Under the pieces are notes generated by a model, which saw only the letters and a list, made by a program, of their open reading frames with translations, had not been told where the DNA came from and did no database searches. The position numbers were made by a program, and so were the translations under genes. From NCBI RefSeq assembly GCF_024979255.1, contig NZ_JANLCN010000003.1, positions 1 to 64,000 of the forward strand: DNA of 64,000 nt, written 5' to 3'. Of this stretch, positions 46,406 to 54,950 are shown piece by piece (position 1 is the stretch's first letter; each line of letters opens with the position of its first letter). Origin of the DNA: Herbiconiux moechotypicola (GTDB lineage Bacteria; Actinomycetota; Actinomycetes; Actinomycetales; Microbacteriaceae).

Positions 46406-47419
46406 ATGACTTCTCACGACGACGGTCCGAGGCTCCGCTGGGGTGTGCTCGGAGCCGGCAAGATCGCCGCGGTGTTCGTGGCGGATGCGCTCTCGGCCGG
46501 CATCGACGTGGCCGCGGTGGGCGCCCGTGACGGCTCCAGGGCGGCCGCGTTCGCGGAGCGCTTCGGCATCCGCTCGACCTTCGGATCGTACGAGGAGCTC
46601 TGCGCCTCGCCCGAGGTGGACGTGATCTACGTGGCCACCCCGCAGGCCTTCCACGCCGAGCAGGCGCTGCTGGCGATCGCGGCCGGCAAGCACGTGCTGG
46701 TCGAGAAGGCGTTCACCACCGACGCGGCGTCGACCCGCCGCGTGCTCGAGGCGGCCAGGGCCGCCGGGGTGGTCGTGCTCGAGGCGATGTGGACGAGGTT
46801 CACGCCGACGATGCGCGAGGTGCGAACGCGGGTGGAGCGCGGCGATCTCGGTGCCCTCCGGGCGGTGCGGACGGCGCACCACCAGAAGCTCGACCTCTCC
46901 CCCACCGGCCGTCACGGCGACCCCGCACTCGCGGGCGGTGCGCTGCTCGACCTGGGCGTCTACGCCTTCGCCCTCGCGATCGACCTGCTCGGCGAGCCGG
47001 CCGAGGTGATCGCCCGCGGACGCCTCGACGGCGCCGGGGTCGACCTCGCGCTGTCGGTGCTGCTCGACTACCCGTCGCTCGGCGCCCAGGCGTCGCTGCA
47101 GGTGTCGATGGCGGGCCCCGGCCCCAACGACGCGACCATCCTCGGCGACGGCGGATGGATCCACCTCGACGCCCCCTACTTCACCTGGACGCCGTTCCAG
47201 CGCTACGACGCGTCACGCCCCAGCCGCCTCGTCGAGGAGTGGACTCCGACCGACTGCGGTGCTGAGGGGAGCCCATATTCCTCTCGCGGAATGCAGTTCC
47301 AGGCACTCGAACTCGAACGGTGCGTCGCCGCCGGCCTGCTCGAGAGCCCCCTCATGCCGCACACCCACACCCTCTCCGTGATGGCGGCCATGGACGCCGC
47401 CCGGGCCCAGCTCCGCTGA
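46406..47419 (+). CDS. Gfo/Idh/MocA family oxidoreductase
   Basis: NAD(P)-dependent sugar-type dehydrogenase, 337 aa. Rossmann motif WGVLGAGKIAAVFV, then VDVIYVATPQAFHAEQALLAIAAGKHVLVEKAFT (the Glu-Lys signature of the family) and a C-terminal beta-sheet domain with GGALLDLGVYAFALAIDLLG. Several start codons are possible between 46376 and 46406; I chose 46406 for the GGTGG just upstream. Divergent from the PTS operon. By family it oxidises or reduces a sugar, cyclitol or trans-dihydrodiol; substrate unknown. Confidence 0.9.
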   Translation: MTSHDDGPRLRWGVLGAGKIAAVFVADALSAGIDVAAVGARDGSRAAAFAERFGIRSTFGSYEELCASPEVDVIYVATPQAFHAEQALLAIAAGKHVLVEKAFTTDAASTRRVLEAARAAGVVVLEAMWTRFTPTMREVRTRVERGDLGALRAVRTAHHQKLDLSPTGRHGDPALAGGALLDLGVYAFALAIDLLGEPAEVIARGRLDGAGVDLALSVLLDYPSLGAQASLQVSMAGPGPNDATILGDGGWIHLDAPYFTWTPFQRYDASRPSRLVEEWTPTDCGAEGSPYSSRGMQFQALELERCVAAGLLESPLMPHTHTLSVMAAMDAARAQLR

Positions 47420-47444
47420 GCTCGGCACGCGCGTCGATCCTGCC

Positions 47445-47939
47445 TCAGACGAAGCTCACGCTGAGCGTCGCGGCGCCCATCTCCGGCACATTGCGTGGCG
47501 TCGCCGTGAAGGTGTAGGTGCCCGCACCGGCGGGGCGGAAAGGGCCGGGCTGAGGGGTGACGGTGATCGGCGCGCTCGACTGGCCCGCGAGGATCGAGGC
47601 CGTCCACTGGAAATCGATGAAGGTGGTGCTCCCCCCGGCGTAGGCCCAGGGTGCGGGCGCCTGATAGGTCGGCGCGATGGTGTTCGTCGTCGCGCCCGTG
47701 AATCGCACGATCACGTCGGCGTCGATGTCGGTGGAGTTCGGGTTGTAGATGGCGAGGTCGCTCGTCGTGTAGGGCGCTGAGCTCTACTGGTTCGGGATCG
47801 AGGCCGGCGTGAACACCAGCACCAGCGGCACCGGCCCCGTGCTCGCCGAAGCGCTCGGCGCCGCCACCGCGACAGCCACCACCGGCAGTGCCCACGCGCC
47901 CGCGGCGAGCACGCTCCGCCGCTCGATCTCCCCCGTCAT
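47445..47939 (-). pseudogene. Secreted Ig-like protein gene interrupted by an in-frame amber codon
   Basis: Reading from ATG 47939 gives MTGEIERRSVLAAGAWALPV and a continuing hydrophobic Ala/Val stretch ending APSASAS: a twin-arginine-like signal peptide. Codon 52 (47786-47784) is TAG, followed in the same frame by a protein-like reading to the TGA at 47445 (SDLAIYNPNSTDIDADVIV ... TYTFTATPRN ... ATLSVSFV), 164 codons in all. The downstream half has the look of a beta-sandwich surface domain. Single-base nonsense mutation, sequencing error, or rare readthrough are all possible. It is downstream of the operon ending at 48003 and converges with the Gfo/Idh gene. Confidence 0.7.
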
Positions 47940-48002
47940 GCGACGATGATGACAGAACACCCGCGGCCGGCAGAGTCCCCTCTTCGAGGGCCCGGGTGCG
48001 GC

Positions 48003-48779
48003 TCAGCGGCCGAGCCAGCCGCCGTCGACGGGGAGCACCGTGCCGGTGACGTAGGCGGCCGCGTCGCTGGCGAGGAACACGGCGGCGCCGGCGATGTCGG
48101 CGGGGCGGCCCCAGCGGCCGATCGGGATGCGCTCCAGGATCTGGCGTGATCGCACCGGGTCGGCGATCAAGCCCTCCGTCACCGCCGTGTCGATGTAGCC
48201 GGGCGCGATGGCGTTGACCGTCACGCCCCGCCCCGACCACTCGTTCGAGAGCGCCTTCGTGAGTCCCGACAGCCCCGACTTCGCGGCGGCGTAGCCCACC
48301 ACGTTCAGGCCGCCCTGAAAGCTCAGCATCGAGGCGGTGAACAGGATGCGGCCGTGAGCGCGATCGAGCATGCCCTCTCCCAGCGCCCTGGCGAGCAGGA
48401 ACTGCGCCGAGAGGTTGACCTCGAGCACCTCGTCCCAGTCGTCGTCGCTCTGCTCGAGCGCGGGCCGGCGCCGGAAGGCGCCCGCGTTGCCGAAGAACAC
48501 GTCGATCGGGGTGGCGCCGTCGCGGGTGAGCTCCGCGCCGAGCCGCTCCGTGGCGGTGCGGTCGGCGAGATCGCAGGCGTAGGAGGTGAACGAGCGCCCG
48601 GCCGCCGTGACGGCCGCCTCGAGCTGGAAGTGGTCGGCGGTGCGGCTCACCGCCACGATGTCGGCCCCGGCCTCGGCGAGCGCGCTCGCGACCGCCAGCC
48701 CGATGCCGCGGCGGGCGCCGGTGACCAGGGCGGTGCGGCCGGTGAGGTCGAACACCGACGACGAGAACGCCGCCATCAT
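48003..48779 (-). CDS. Short-chain dehydrogenase/reductase
   Basis: Classical SDR of 258 aa. Cofactor site TALVTGARRGIGLAVASAL, NNAG-equivalent FFGNAGAF, catalytic Ser in LFTASMLSF and Tyr/Lys in GYAAAKSGLSG, and the C-terminal AAAYVTGTVLPVDGGWLGR. It resembles gluconate 5-dehydrogenase/3-oxoacyl reductase-type enzymes. Start ATG overlaps the Tm-1-like gene stop (48776-48779). It is the last gene of the seven-gene operon beginning at 56432 and probably acts on a keto or hydroxy intermediate of a sugar-acid or cyclitol-like substrate (inference). Confidence 0.9.
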   Translation of the reverse strand: MMAAFSSSVFDLTGRTALVTGARRGIGLAVASALAEAGADIVAVSRTADHFQLEAAVTAAGRSFTSYACDLADRTATERLGAELTRDGATPIDVFFGNAGAFRRRPALEQSDDDWDEVLEVNLSAQFLLARALGEGMLDRAHGRILFTASMLSFQGGLNVVGYAAAKSGLSGLTKALSNEWSGRGVTVNAIAPGYIDTAVTEGLIADPVRSRQILERIPIGRWGRPADIAGAAVFLASDAAAYVTGTVLPVDGGWLGR

Positions 48780-50026
48780 CGGCGCACCGCCGCTTCGCGC
48801 GCCGAGGCCCTGGCCATCACGTCGAAGAACGTCTCCGCCACCAGCCCGGCGAACTCCTCGTCGTTGATGGCGAGCGGCGAGGTGCGGAACCCGACCCCGG
48901 CCGGGACCGCCACCTCGAGGCTGCGGGCGAGCGCCGCATCCGCCGCCGCGTCGGCGATCGGGCCGCCCGGCACGCCGATGAGCGACAGTCCGCCGAGTGG
49001 CACGATCACCTCGGTGGGCGCCGTCGCCCCGGCGAGGCGTGCGGAGACGAGGCGCCCGAGCTCGGCCATCTCGGGTTCGGTGAGCCGCACGAGCGTCGCC
49101 ACCGGGTTGTGCTTGTAGAGCGCCCGGTCGCGGTAGACGGCCGGCACCGTGTCGAGCGGACCCTGGTTGAAGAAGTCGCCCGCACCGGGCACCACGACGA
49201 GCGGCACCCCCGCCTGCGCCGCCACGGTCAGTCGCTCGGGCCCGGTGGCGTGGATGCCGTCGAACAGGGTGTTCGCAAGCTCCGAGAGCGTGAGGTCGAT
49301 GACCCCCGCGAGCATGCCCTCCCGCACCAGGTCCTCCATGGCCGGGCCGCCGACGCCGTTGGCGTGGAAGATGATCGGCTCGTACCCGCGCTCCTCGAGC
49401 ATCCGGCACAGCACCATGGCGCCGGGCGTGGTCTGCCCGAGCATGGTCACGCCCACCGAGGGCCGGTCGCTCGCGGGCGGGCGCCCTGCCCAGAGCACCA
49501 TGCCCGCCATCGCCGCGACGGCGTTGTCGAACACGCTGCGCGAGAGCGAGTTGATGCCCAGGATGTCGACGACCGAGTGCATCACGAGCACATCGCTCGA
49601 GCCCATGAACGGCCCGAACTCGCGCCGGCCCGAGGCGCTCGGCGACACGATGAGCTTCGGCGCCCCCACGGGCAGCGCCTGCATCGCCGCCGCGCCGAGC
49701 AGCCCGCCCTCCGCCCCGCCGAGGCACATCACCCCCACGATGCGCCCGTCGTCGTAGAGGGTGCGCACGAGCCGCACGAGCCCCTCCTGCATGAGCTCGA
49801 CCGCGGTACCGCGGCTGCCGGACTGCTGCACCTGCTCGAGCGTGTGGCCCGAGGCGGCCGCCACCTCGGAGCGCGTCACGTCGGCGCGCAGGGTGGGTGT
49901 GCCGAGGATGCCCGAGTCGATCACGATCGGCATGATGCCCGACTCGCGCAACCGCTCGGCCACGTAGCCGATCTCGGCGCTCTTGGTGTCGAGGGTGCCG
50001 ATGAGGGCGATGGTACGCGAGTTCAT
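48776..50026 (-). CDS. Tm-1-like ATP-binding domain protein (UPF0261)
   Basis: A 416-aa protein of the Tm-1/UPF0261 family. Landmarks: IALIGTLDTKSAEIGYVAERL at the N-terminus, MCLGGAEGGLLGAAAMQALPVGAPKLIVS, and GVTMLGQTTPGAM starting the C-terminal domain. The plant homologue Tm-1 binds ATP and an RNA-virus replicase, but the bacterial role is undefined. Bacterial members tend to be in catabolic operons. Usually a phosphoenolpyruvate-hydrolase-like TIM-barrel partner is fused or adjacent; none is seen here. Coupled on both sides by 4-bp overlaps (ATGA). Confidence 0.9.
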   Translation of the reverse strand: MNSRTIALIGTLDTKSAEIGYVAERLRESGIMPIVIDSGILGTPTLRADVTRSEVAAASGHTLEQVQQSGSRGTAVELMQEGLVRLVRTLYDDGRIVGVMCLGGAEGGLLGAAAMQALPVGAPKLIVSPSASGRREFGPFMGSSDVLVMHSVVDILGINSLSRSVFDNAVAAMAGMVLWAGRPPASDRPSVGVTMLGQTTPGAMVLCRMLEERGYEPIIFHANGVGGPAMEDLVREGMLAGVIDLTLSELANTLFDGIHATGPERLTVAAQAGVPLVVVPGAGDFFNQGPLDTVPAVYRDRALYKHNPVATLVRLTEPEMAELGRLVSARLAGATAPTEVIVPLGGLSLIGVPGGPIADAAADAALARSLEVAVPAGVGFRTSPLAINDEEFAGLVAETFFDVMARASAREAAVRR

Positions 50027-50865
50027 GGGTGCCGTCCTTCCGGCCGGGGCGAGCGCGCGAGGCTCTCCGCGCGCGCCAGCAGCGGGGTCGCCACCTCGAT
50101 CGGGTAGCCCGCCGCCCGGTAGCGCTCCACCACGCTGGTGGGCAGGTTGTCGTCGGTGATGACCGCCGCCAGCTCGTCGCGGTGCGCGGTGGTGACGAAG
50201 GCACCGGTGTCGAACTTCGTGGAGTCCACGAGCGCCACCAGCCGGTCGGAGCGCGGGATGAGCGCCTTGGTCACCTCGGCCACCTCGCGCTGGGTGGTCA
50301 TGAGACCGCCCTTCTCGTGGATGCCCGCCGCCGACACGAACGCGGTGTTGAGCGACACCCCTTCGAGGAACTCGGCCGTCCAGCGGCCTGTGAGCGCCCG
50401 GAGCGACTGGTCGAGTTCGCCGGGGGTCACCACCACGTGGATGTACGGGGCGTGCAGCTGGAAGGCGATCGCGGGCGAGTTGGTCACCAGGGTGAGACCG
50501 CGGCTGGGCTCGAGCTCGAGTCGTTTCGCGAGCGCGAGGGCCGTGGTGGAGGAGTCGAGGAAGATCGTGGAGCCGTCGGAGATCTCGAGCATGGCGCGCT
50601 CGGCGATCGCCATCTTCTCCCTGGCCGCCTCGGCGCGCCGCAGACGGTACTCGTTCTGGATCTCGTGCCGCCCCACCACCGAGCTGCGCGCCCCGCCCCG
50701 CACCCGCTCCACGTCGGCCGTCACGACGAGGAAGTCGAGGTCGCGGTGGATGGTGACGGGCGACACGCCGTAGCTCTGGCTGAGGTCGCGCAGGCGCACG
50801 AAGCCCTCGCGCTCGATGCGCTCGCGGATCTCCTCACGGCGCTCCGACGTCTCCATGGCAGGCAT
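50023..50865 (-). CDS. DeoR/GlpR-family transcriptional regulator
   Basis: A 280-aa regulator with the N-terminal DeoR winged helix (REEIRERIEREGFVRLRDLSQ, then YGVSPVTIHRDLDFL) and the C-terminal DeoRC sugar-phosphate-sensing domain (SDGSTIFLDSSTTALALAKRL, LVTNSPAIA, VALVDSTKFDTGAF). Located inside the operon it probably controls, one base after the OYE-type gene stop. DeoR regulators usually respond to a phosphorylated sugar intermediate. The binding site should lie upstream of 56432 but was not identified. Confidence 0.93.
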   Translation of the reverse strand: MPAMETSERREEIRERIEREGFVRLRDLSQSYGVSPVTIHRDLDFLVVTADVERVRGGARSSVVGRHEIQNEYRLRRAEAAREKMAIAERAMLEISDGSTIFLDSSTTALALAKRLELEPSRGLTLVTNSPAIAFQLHAPYIHVVVTPGELDQSLRALTGRWTAEFLEGVSLNTAFVSAAGIHEKGGLMTTQREVAEVTKALIPRSDRLVALVDSTKFDTGAFVTTAHRDELAAVITDDNLPTSVVERYRAAGYPIEVATPLLARAESLARSPRPEGRHP

Positions 50866-50866
50866 C

Positions 50867-52840
50867 CTAGATCCTCGTCCCGGCCCAGAATCCGGACTGG
50901 GTGGCCTGGTAGAGCCGGCCGCCCTTCACCCGGGCGCCCACCTCGACCACCTCGACCGAGCCGGGGAGGCCGGCGAGCCACTCGAGGCCGGCCACCGGTT
51001 CGGGGTCGGCGACCCAGTCGGGGGCCCAGAGGGTCGTCGTGGAGGCCTCGACTGCGGCCGCACCGGCGTCCGCCACGATGCGCACGCCCGCCCTCTCGAG
51101 CAACTGCACGGTGTGCGCCGCCAGGATCGGGTTCATGTCGTAGCCCGCCGCGCGCTCACCGGTCACCACGGTCACCTGAGCACCCTGCTGGGCGGCATAG
51201 GCGGCTGCGTTGAGGGCGATCTCGTTCGCCCCCTGCACCAACACCTCACCCGAGAGAGGGCTCCCGGTGCGCATGACCTCGACGGCGTCGAGCGCCCCCG
51301 GCTCACCGGCGGCCGAGACCCGCGCCCCCGTCGCGACGACCACCACATCGGCGTCGACGAGGGCGGGGTGGTCGGCTCCGAGGGCGGCGCCCGTGTGCAC
51401 GCGCACCCCCACGTGCTCGAGCTCGCGCTCGAAGTAGGTGACGTAGGCCTCCATCTCGCGCTTCTTGTAGTCGGCGGCCGAGGCGGTGAGCACCTGGCCG
51501 CCGATGCGGTCTCGCGCCTCGAACAGCTGCACGTCGTGGCCGCGCAGCGCGGCGGCCCGCGCCGCCTCGGCCCCGGCCGGCCCGCCGCCGATCACCACCA
51601 CGCGCTTGCGCGTCGCGCCGAACTGGGGCCTCAGCAGGGCGTTGGCCTCGCGCTCGTAGCCGAGTTCGGGGTTCATGACGCAGTGCAGCCGCCAGCCTCC
51701 GAAGAGGAAGGTGCCCACGCACTCGTTGCAGCCGATGCAGCGGCGCGCCCGGTCGGACTCGCCGTTCTTGACCTTGAGGATGAGCTTCGCATCCGTGAGC
51801 TGAGTGCGGCCCATCGCCACGAAGTCCATCTCGCCGGCGGCCACCGAGTCGGCGGCGGCGTCGAGGATCCAGCCGAGCCGGCTGATGCCGACCACCGGCT
51901 TGCCGACGATCGCCTTCACCCGCGCGGCCAGCGGCAGCAGCTCGCCGGGCTCGCGACCCTGCATCATGAAGATGGAGTCCATGCTCTCGTAGGTGGCGGC
52001 GGTGACGTTGAAGACGTCGACGTAGGGCTCGATGAGCGTGCAGAACGCCAGGCCGTCGTCGGCCTCCATGCCGCCCTCCACCCGCTCTTCGAGGCTGATG
52101 CGGTAGCTGAGCGGGAAGTCGGGGCCGATCTCCTCGCGCACGGCCCGCACCACCTCGAGCGGGAAGCGGGCCCGGTTCTCGAACGATCCGCCGTACTCGT
52201 CGGTGCGGTGGTTGGCCTGCGGCGAGAGGAACTGGGTGAGCAGGTAGCCGTGCGAGCCGTGGATCTCGATCATGTCGAACCCGGCCATCACCGAGCGCCG
52301 CGCGGCGTCGCGGAACTGCTGCACCACCTCCGCGATCTGCTCGTGCGTCATCGCGTGGGGCTCGTCACCGATGGCGGTCGAAGTGATGGCCGACGGGGCG
52401 AGCGCGCCCACGCCGCCCTCGGTGTTGGCCGTGGAGCACTGCCGGCCGGCGTGGTGCAGTTGCGTGGCGATCATCGCGCCCTCGCGGTGCACCGCCTCGG
52501 TGAGGTCGCTCAGGCCGGCCACGAACAGGTCGTCGTCGATGCGCACCGGGTTGCCCGCCGCGCGGCCCCTGGCCCAGTCGACCGCGGTGTTCTCGAGGAT
52601 GATCATGGCCGCGCCGCCCTTGGCGCGCTCCACCAGGTAGTCGGTGAGCTTGTCGGAGACCTCGCCGAACTCCGACGAGAACTTGGAGTGCATCGGCGAC
52701 TGGATGAACCTGTTCTTGAGGGTGAGGCGGCCGATGCGCGCGGGCGTGTAGAGCACCTCGAGCGAGCTGCCGTCGCCACCGCCCGGCCCGCCGAGCACAC
52801 CCCGCGTGCCGGTGCTGCGATCCCGATCGATCAACGTCAT
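50867..52840 (-). CDS. OYE-type FMN/[4Fe-4S]/FAD NADH:flavin oxidoreductase
   Basis: A 657-aa flavoenzyme of the 2,4-dienoyl-CoA reductase/trimethylamine dehydrogenase architecture. The N-terminal TIM barrel (YTPARIGRLTLKNRFIQSPM, HHAGRQ, IHGSHGYLLTQFLSP) binds FMN. It is followed by the iron-sulphur motif CIGCNECVG...HCVMNP and a C-terminal FAD/NAD(P) domain (VVVIGGGPAGAEAARAAALRG). Likely reduces an enone or oxidises an amine/alcohol; the reaction is undefined. ATG at 52840 with AAGGAG upstream is preferred over a start 12 codons earlier. Adjacent to a Gfo/Idh dehydrogenase and DeoR in the same operon. Confidence 0.92.
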   Translation of the reverse strand: MTLIDRDRSTGTRGVLGGPGGGDGSSLEVLYTPARIGRLTLKNRFIQSPMHSKFSSEFGEVSDKLTDYLVERAKGGAAMIILENTAVDWARGRAAGNPVRIDDDLFVAGLSDLTEAVHREGAMIATQLHHAGRQCSTANTEGGVGALAPSAITSTAIGDEPHAMTHEQIAEVVQQFRDAARRSVMAGFDMIEIHGSHGYLLTQFLSPQANHRTDEYGGSFENRARFPLEVVRAVREEIGPDFPLSYRISLEERVEGGMEADDGLAFCTLIEPYVDVFNVTAATYESMDSIFMMQGREPGELLPLAARVKAIVGKPVVGISRLGWILDAAADSVAAGEMDFVAMGRTQLTDAKLILKVKNGESDRARRCIGCNECVGTFLFGGWRLHCVMNPELGYEREANALLRPQFGATRKRVVVIGGGPAGAEAARAAALRGHDVQLFEARDRIGGQVLTASAADYKKREMEAYVTYFERELEHVGVRVHTGAALGADHPALVDADVVVVATGARVSAAGEPGALDAVEVMRTGSPLSGEVLVQGANEIALNAAAYAAQQGAQVTVVTGERAAGYDMNPILAAHTVQLLERAGVRIVADAGAAAVEASTTTLWAPDWVADPEPVAGLEWLAGLPGSVEVVEVGARVKGGRLYQATQSGFWAGTRI

Positions 52841-52851
52841 GATCGTCTCCT

Positions 52852-53985
52852 TCACTCCGCCGGAACGGCGGTCCACTCGCGGGATTCGGCCGACTCCATC
52901 ACGGCCTCCTCGACGAGGGTCGACTTGAGGCCCTCACGGAAGGTGGTCTGCGGCCGCTCGGTCTCGCCGGCGACGGCGTGCACGAAGTCGGCCAGCTGGA
53001 TGACCTTGGTGTCGGCGTAGCCGATCTGGTAGCCGGCGATGGGCCAGAACCAGTCGCCCGAGGGATGCGGCGGGCCCGTGTAGATGGTGCGGAAGCCCTG
53101 CCGGTCGGCGGCATCCGACCCGTCGTAGAAGCGCAGTTCGCTGAGGTGCTCCCAGTCGAAGGAGAGCGACCCGGTGGAGCCGATCACCTCGAAGCCCGCG
53201 CCGGTCTTGTGGCCGGCGGCCGACCACGAGCACTCGATGTAGCCTGAGGCGCCGCTGGCGAAGTTCACCAGGAAGGAGGTGGCGTCGTCGACGTCGACGT
53301 CGCCCTCTCCCGAGCCGTCGAGCAGCTGGCGCTTCGCCACGAACTGCTGTTGCACACCCTGCACCTCGGTGATCTCGCCCGCCAGGAAGCGGGCGAAGTC
53401 GATGGCGTGGCTGCCCAGGTCGCCGAGCGCGCCCGAGCCCGCCTGCTCCTTCTTGAAGCGCCACACGAGCGGGGTCGACGGGTCGTTGAAGAACTCGCCC
53501 AGCCAGAACGCCTTCACGTGGCGCACCTCGCCGATGGCGCCCTCGTCGATGAGCTTCTTCGCCAGCTGCACCGCCGGTGCGAGTCGCCAGTTGAAGCCCA
53601 CCTGGTTCACCACGCCCGCCGCATCCGCCGCATCCGCCATCTCGCGCGCCTTCGCCGAGGTGAGCGCGAGCGGCTTCTCGCAGATGACGTGCTTGCCGGC
53701 CGCCACGGCCGCCATCACCACGTCGTAGTGCAGCACGTTCGGCACCAGGATGTCGACCACGTCGATCTCGGGGTCTTCGACCGCCGCGCGCCAGTCGGTG
53801 GAGGCGCGGTTGTAGCCGAACCGCTTCTGGCTCTCGGCGGCGAGCTCGTCGTTGATCTCGACGATGAGCTCGCGCACCGGGTAGAGCGGGGTGGGCCAGA
53901 CGTACATCGGGTAGGAGGCGAGGGCGATCGAGTGCGCCTTGCCCATGAAACCGCCGCCGATCACGGCGAACTTCAGATCACGCAT
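52852..53985 (-). CDS. Gfo/Idh/MocA family oxidoreductase
   Basis: A 377-aa NAD(P)-linked dehydrogenase. Rossmann site FAVIGGGFMGKAHSIALASY; the catalytic-lysine block AAGKHVICEKPLALT; NQVGFNWRLAPAVQLAKKLI and GDLGSHAIDFARFLAG typify sugar/cyclitol dehydrogenases such as inositol dehydrogenase. It lies third in the seven-gene operon, 18 bp after the creatininase-like gene. Probably oxidises or epimerises a sugar-like substrate together with the FAD oxidase and SDR of the operon; this is inference. Confidence 0.92.
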   Translation of the reverse strand: MRDLKFAVIGGGFMGKAHSIALASYPMYVWPTPLYPVRELIVEINDELAAESQKRFGYNRASTDWRAAVEDPEIDVVDILVPNVLHYDVVMAAVAAGKHVICEKPLALTSAKAREMADAADAAGVVNQVGFNWRLAPAVQLAKKLIDEGAIGEVRHVKAFWLGEFFNDPSTPLVWRFKKEQAGSGALGDLGSHAIDFARFLAGEITEVQGVQQQFVAKRQLLDGSGEGDVDVDDATSFLVNFASGASGYIECSWSAAGHKTGAGFEVIGSTGSLSFDWEHLSELRFYDGSDAADRQGFRTIYTGPPHPSGDWFWPIAGYQIGYADTKVIQLADFVHAVAGETERPQTTFREGLKSTLVEEAVMESAESREWTAVPAE

Positions 53986-54003
53986 GGTTCTGTGTCTCCT
54001 TCG

Positions 54004-54924
54004 TCACATCACACGGTCGATGAACTCGCGGAGGTGCACCGTGACGGGCACCTTCTCGAGCTCGAGGATGCCGCGGGCGACGTGCTCGCTCAGGCGGCGG
54101 AAGGCTTCGTGCCCCTTCTCGGCGGTCGCCCGCATCGGGTTGCCGATGATGCCGTTCTCCACGAACTCGTGGTGGTCCATCGGGAACGAGAAGTACTGGT
54201 AGCCCTCGAACTCGGCGTCGGGCATGCCGTCGTCCTTCGAGAACGACTTCGGCAGGAACTCGGGGATGTGCGCCCGGGTGTCGACGGCGCGCTCCATGCG
54301 TACCAGGTCGGCGTTCCAGGCGAGGTCCTGCGAGGTCTCGAGCTCGGAGGAGTGCCAGCCCGGGGTCTCCTCGGGCGGGTTCTCCATGAGGCCCTTGAGG
54401 ATGCCCTCGTAGCGCTCCATGTAGGGCTTCACGAACGAGATGAGCGCGCCGGTCTCGTAGCGCAGCTGCCGCAGCACCGGGTCGACGACCTTGATGTTCG
54501 AGCCGTGCCCGTTGATGAAGATGATGCGGTTGAAGCCGTGGTGGATGAGGCTGCGGGCCACGTCGTGCATCATCGCGAGCAGGGTGGAGCTGCGGAGCGT
54601 GATGGTGCCGCGGCCCTCGCCGGCGCCGTACATGTGCTGCGGCGAGTAGCCCGCCCAGATCGGCGGGGTGTGCAGCACGCCGATCTCCTCGGAGATGCGC
54701 TCCGAGATCTCGACCGCGGTGATGGTGTCGGTGGCCAGCGGCAGGTGGGGGCCGTGCTGCTCTGTGGAGGCCATCGGCACGAGCACCGTGTCCTTGGTGG
54801 TGAGGTACTCGCGGATGTCGACGTAGGACAGGTGCGAGAGGTTCCAGGAGCGGAACTTGGCGCGGAAGTCGTCGTCGCCCTCGGTGAGCCGGTTGATGAC
54901 CCGGGCGGGGTTGGGGTTCGTCAT
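54004..54924 (-). CDS. Creatininase-family metallohydrolase
   Basis: Amidase/lactonase-type metal-dependent hydrolase, 306 aa. Metal-binding and catalytic blocks: VLVPMASTEQHGPHLPLATDT (Glu and His ligands), IIFINGHGSNIK, and the Glu in WHSSELETSQDLAW. Known members open creatinine, 3-dehydro-scyllo-inosose (IolN) and mycofactocin-precursor peptide. Longer than creatininase itself by some 50 residues at the C-terminus. In an operon with Gfo/Idh, SDR and FAD oxidase, hydrolysis of a lactone or cyclic diketone in a cyclitol-like pathway is a reasonable guess. Confidence 0.88.
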   Translation of the reverse strand: MTNPNPARVINRLTEGDDDFRAKFRSWNLSHLSYVDIREYLTTKDTVLVPMASTEQHGPHLPLATDTITAVEISERISEEIGVLHTPPIWAGYSPQHMYGAGEGRGTITLRSSTLLAMMHDVARSLIHHGFNRIIFINGHGSNIKVVDPVLRQLRYETGALISFVKPYMERYEGILKGLMENPPEETPGWHSSELETSQDLAWNADLVRMERAVDTRAHIPEFLPKSFSKDDGMPDAEFEGYQYFSFPMDHHEFVENGIIGNPMRATAEKGHEAFRRLSEHVARGILELEKVPVTVHLREFIDRVM

Positions 54925-54950
54925 GGGTGCTGCACTGCCTTTCGTGTGGT

